Source of the DNA: Mesorhizobium sp. WSM4306
GTDB lineage: Bacteria; Pseudomonadota; Alphaproteobacteria; Rhizobiales; Rhizobiaceae
DNA: 64,000 nucleotides
NCBI RefSeq assembly: GCF_007003975.1
Contig: NZ_VFTC01000014.1
Location: forward strand, 1 to 64,000
Direction: 5' to 3'
A program made the position numbers and the translations under genes. This document shows positions 63,115 through 64,000 of the stretch, one piece after another. The notes beneath the pieces were generated by a model that saw nothing but the letters and a program-made list of their open reading frames with translations, made no database searches and was not told where the DNA came from. Each line of letters starts with the position of its first letter. Position 1 is the stretch's first letter.

Positions 63115-64000
63115 TCACGCCAGTCTTTGGCGAATGGTTTGCTTGAAGGCGTCGAGCAGCACGGCGGCGAGCACCAGCAGGCCGTGGATCACCTGGGTAA
63201 AATTGGCCGGCAGGCCCATCAGGTTGATCGCTGTGTTGATCGAGGACAGCAAAAGCACGCCGGCATAGACACCGGGCAGTGTGCCGACGCCGCCTTTCAG
63301 GCTGACGCCGCCGATGACGACGGCGGCAAAGGCGTTGAACAACAGCCCGGTGCCGAGATTGGCGGTGGCGCCGGAGGTACGGATGGCGAGCAGCCAGCCG
63401 GCCAGCCCGGCAATGGCGCCGGCAAGCACGAAGGCGATGACCAGATTGCGGTTGACGCGGATGCCGGCACGGAAGGTCGCGGTCTCGTTGCCGCCGATCA
63501 TCACCAGGTGGCGGCCGAACGGCGTCTTGGCCATGATCAATGAGAAGAGAACAAAACAGGCGACGGCGATCCAGGCGGTCAGCGGCAGGCCGGCCAGGCG
63601 CTGGATGCCGAACCATCGGATGGCCGGCGCCAGATCCTGCGCCGAGCGGCCGCCGGAGATGACCAGCACAAGGCCGCGCACCCAGATGTAGGATGCCAGC
63701 GTGATGATGAAGGCGCTCATCTTCACCTTGACCACGAGATAACCGTTGAAAGCGCCGATGATGCCGCCGACGACCAGTGCAATGAGCAGCGAAACCGGAA
63801 CCATCAGCCATTGCGGACTGAGCTGTATGCCCATGCCGATGCCCGACGAGCAGAACAGGATGCCGACCGTCATGGCGCTGAGCGCCGCCACCGATTCCAC
63901 CGACAGGTCCATGTGGCCGGCAATGATGACAAGCGACAGGCCGATCGACATCACGCCGAGCACGCTTGAGGCCTCGATGATGTTGGCGAATATGCCGAGC
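63115..64000 (-). CDS. Monosaccharide ABC transporter permease (RbsC-like), 5' end outside window
   Basis: Inner-membrane permease of the CUT2 class, read from the window edge. The frame continues beyond 64000, so the start is not seen; about 295 residues are visible. Features are IAGHMDLSVESVAALSAMTV (the hallmark GxIDLSVGS-like segment), GAFNGYLVVKVKMSAFIITL and GLLFNAFAAVVIGGVSLKGGVG, then the family end FTQVIHGLLVLAAVLLDAF. Its partner ATPase and binding protein should lie to the right of the window. It shares a strand with the SDR. Confidence 0.9.
   Translation of the reverse strand, partial: LGIFANIIEASSVLGVMSIGLSLVIIAGHMDLSVESVAALSAMTVGILFCSSGIGMGIQLSPQWLMVPVSLLIALVVGGIIGAFNGYLVVKVKMSAFIITLASYIWVRGLVLVISGGRSAQDLAPAIRWFGIQRLAGLPLTAWIAVACFVLFSLIMAKTPFGRHLVMIGGNETATFRAGIRVNRNLVIAFVLAGAIAGLAGWLLAIRTSGATANLGTGLLFNAFAAVVIGGVSLKGGVGTLPGVYAGVLLLSSINTAINLMGLPANFTQVIHGLLVLAAVLLDAFKQTIRQRLA

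Overview
The window looks like chromosomal DNA of a GC-rich alphaproteobacterium of the Rhizobiales, most likely Mesorhizobium or a close relative. The grounds are protein-level resemblance (IhfA next to FabH and a MerR regulator, ExoX-type exopolysaccharide repressor, CelD-type acetyltransferase, DUF2842, rhizobial ClpP/ClpX/Lon/HU order), several intergenic mosaic palindromes of the rhizobial kind, and the dense ABC-transporter content. The genus call is inference; no search was run. I see no CRISPR array, prophage, integrase or intact insertion sequence.

Layout. 1-2.6 kb: end of a fatty-acid/IHF block (fabH, ihfA, merR, ElaB-like). 2.6-5.9 kb: small exported or membrane proteins, including one with 21 histidines in 29 residues, an XRE regulator and a YbaK-type deacylase. 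5.9-16.8 kb: a surface-polysaccharide locus with three GT8-like glycosyltransferases (two are tandem paralogs), a hexapeptide acetyltransferase, an O-antigen ligase/polymerase, a WcaJ-type initiating transferase, a GT4 enzyme, an export lipoprotein and a chain-length protein whose kinase-like domain has lost its P-loop; tRNA-Pro sits inside it. 16.8-23.9 kb: a polyamine/opine-type ABC transporter operon with an Asp/Glu/hydantoin racemase and a GNAT enzyme, facing a GntR/FCD regulator across a palindromic operator candidate.

23.9-33.4 kb: CelD-like acetyltransferase, polysaccharide deacetylase, heme A synthase, ArgC, agmatinase, a phosphodiesterase, and an aldo/keto reductase-LysR pair bracketed by two copies of one palindromic repeat. 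33.5-42.8 kb: rpsI/rplM, a hicAB toxin-antitoxin pair, thioesterase, crotonase-like and VOC proteins, an IS630 transposase remnant, a CoA-binding protein, MetY, a cupin protein, a cytochrome P450 and small exported proteins. 42.8-49.5 kb: clpP, clpX, a frameshifted hypothetical gene, lon and hupB, with heat-shock-like promoter candidates upstream of clpP and lon.

49.5-59.2 kb: a carbohydrate import and catabolism locus (aldo/keto reductase, SIS isomerase, creatininase-family hydrolase, Tat-exported binding protein, two permeases, ATPase, FucU-like mutarotase, ribokinase-like kinase) with two strong palindromes in the central divergent promoter. This is the best candidate for an undescribed pathway here. 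59.2-64 kb: small exported proteins, ExoX, a decayed tRNA-Asp copy fused to the exoX 3' end, intact tRNA-Asp and tRNA-Val, an M15 peptidase, an SDR dehydrogenase and the start of an RbsC-type permease cut by the window edge.
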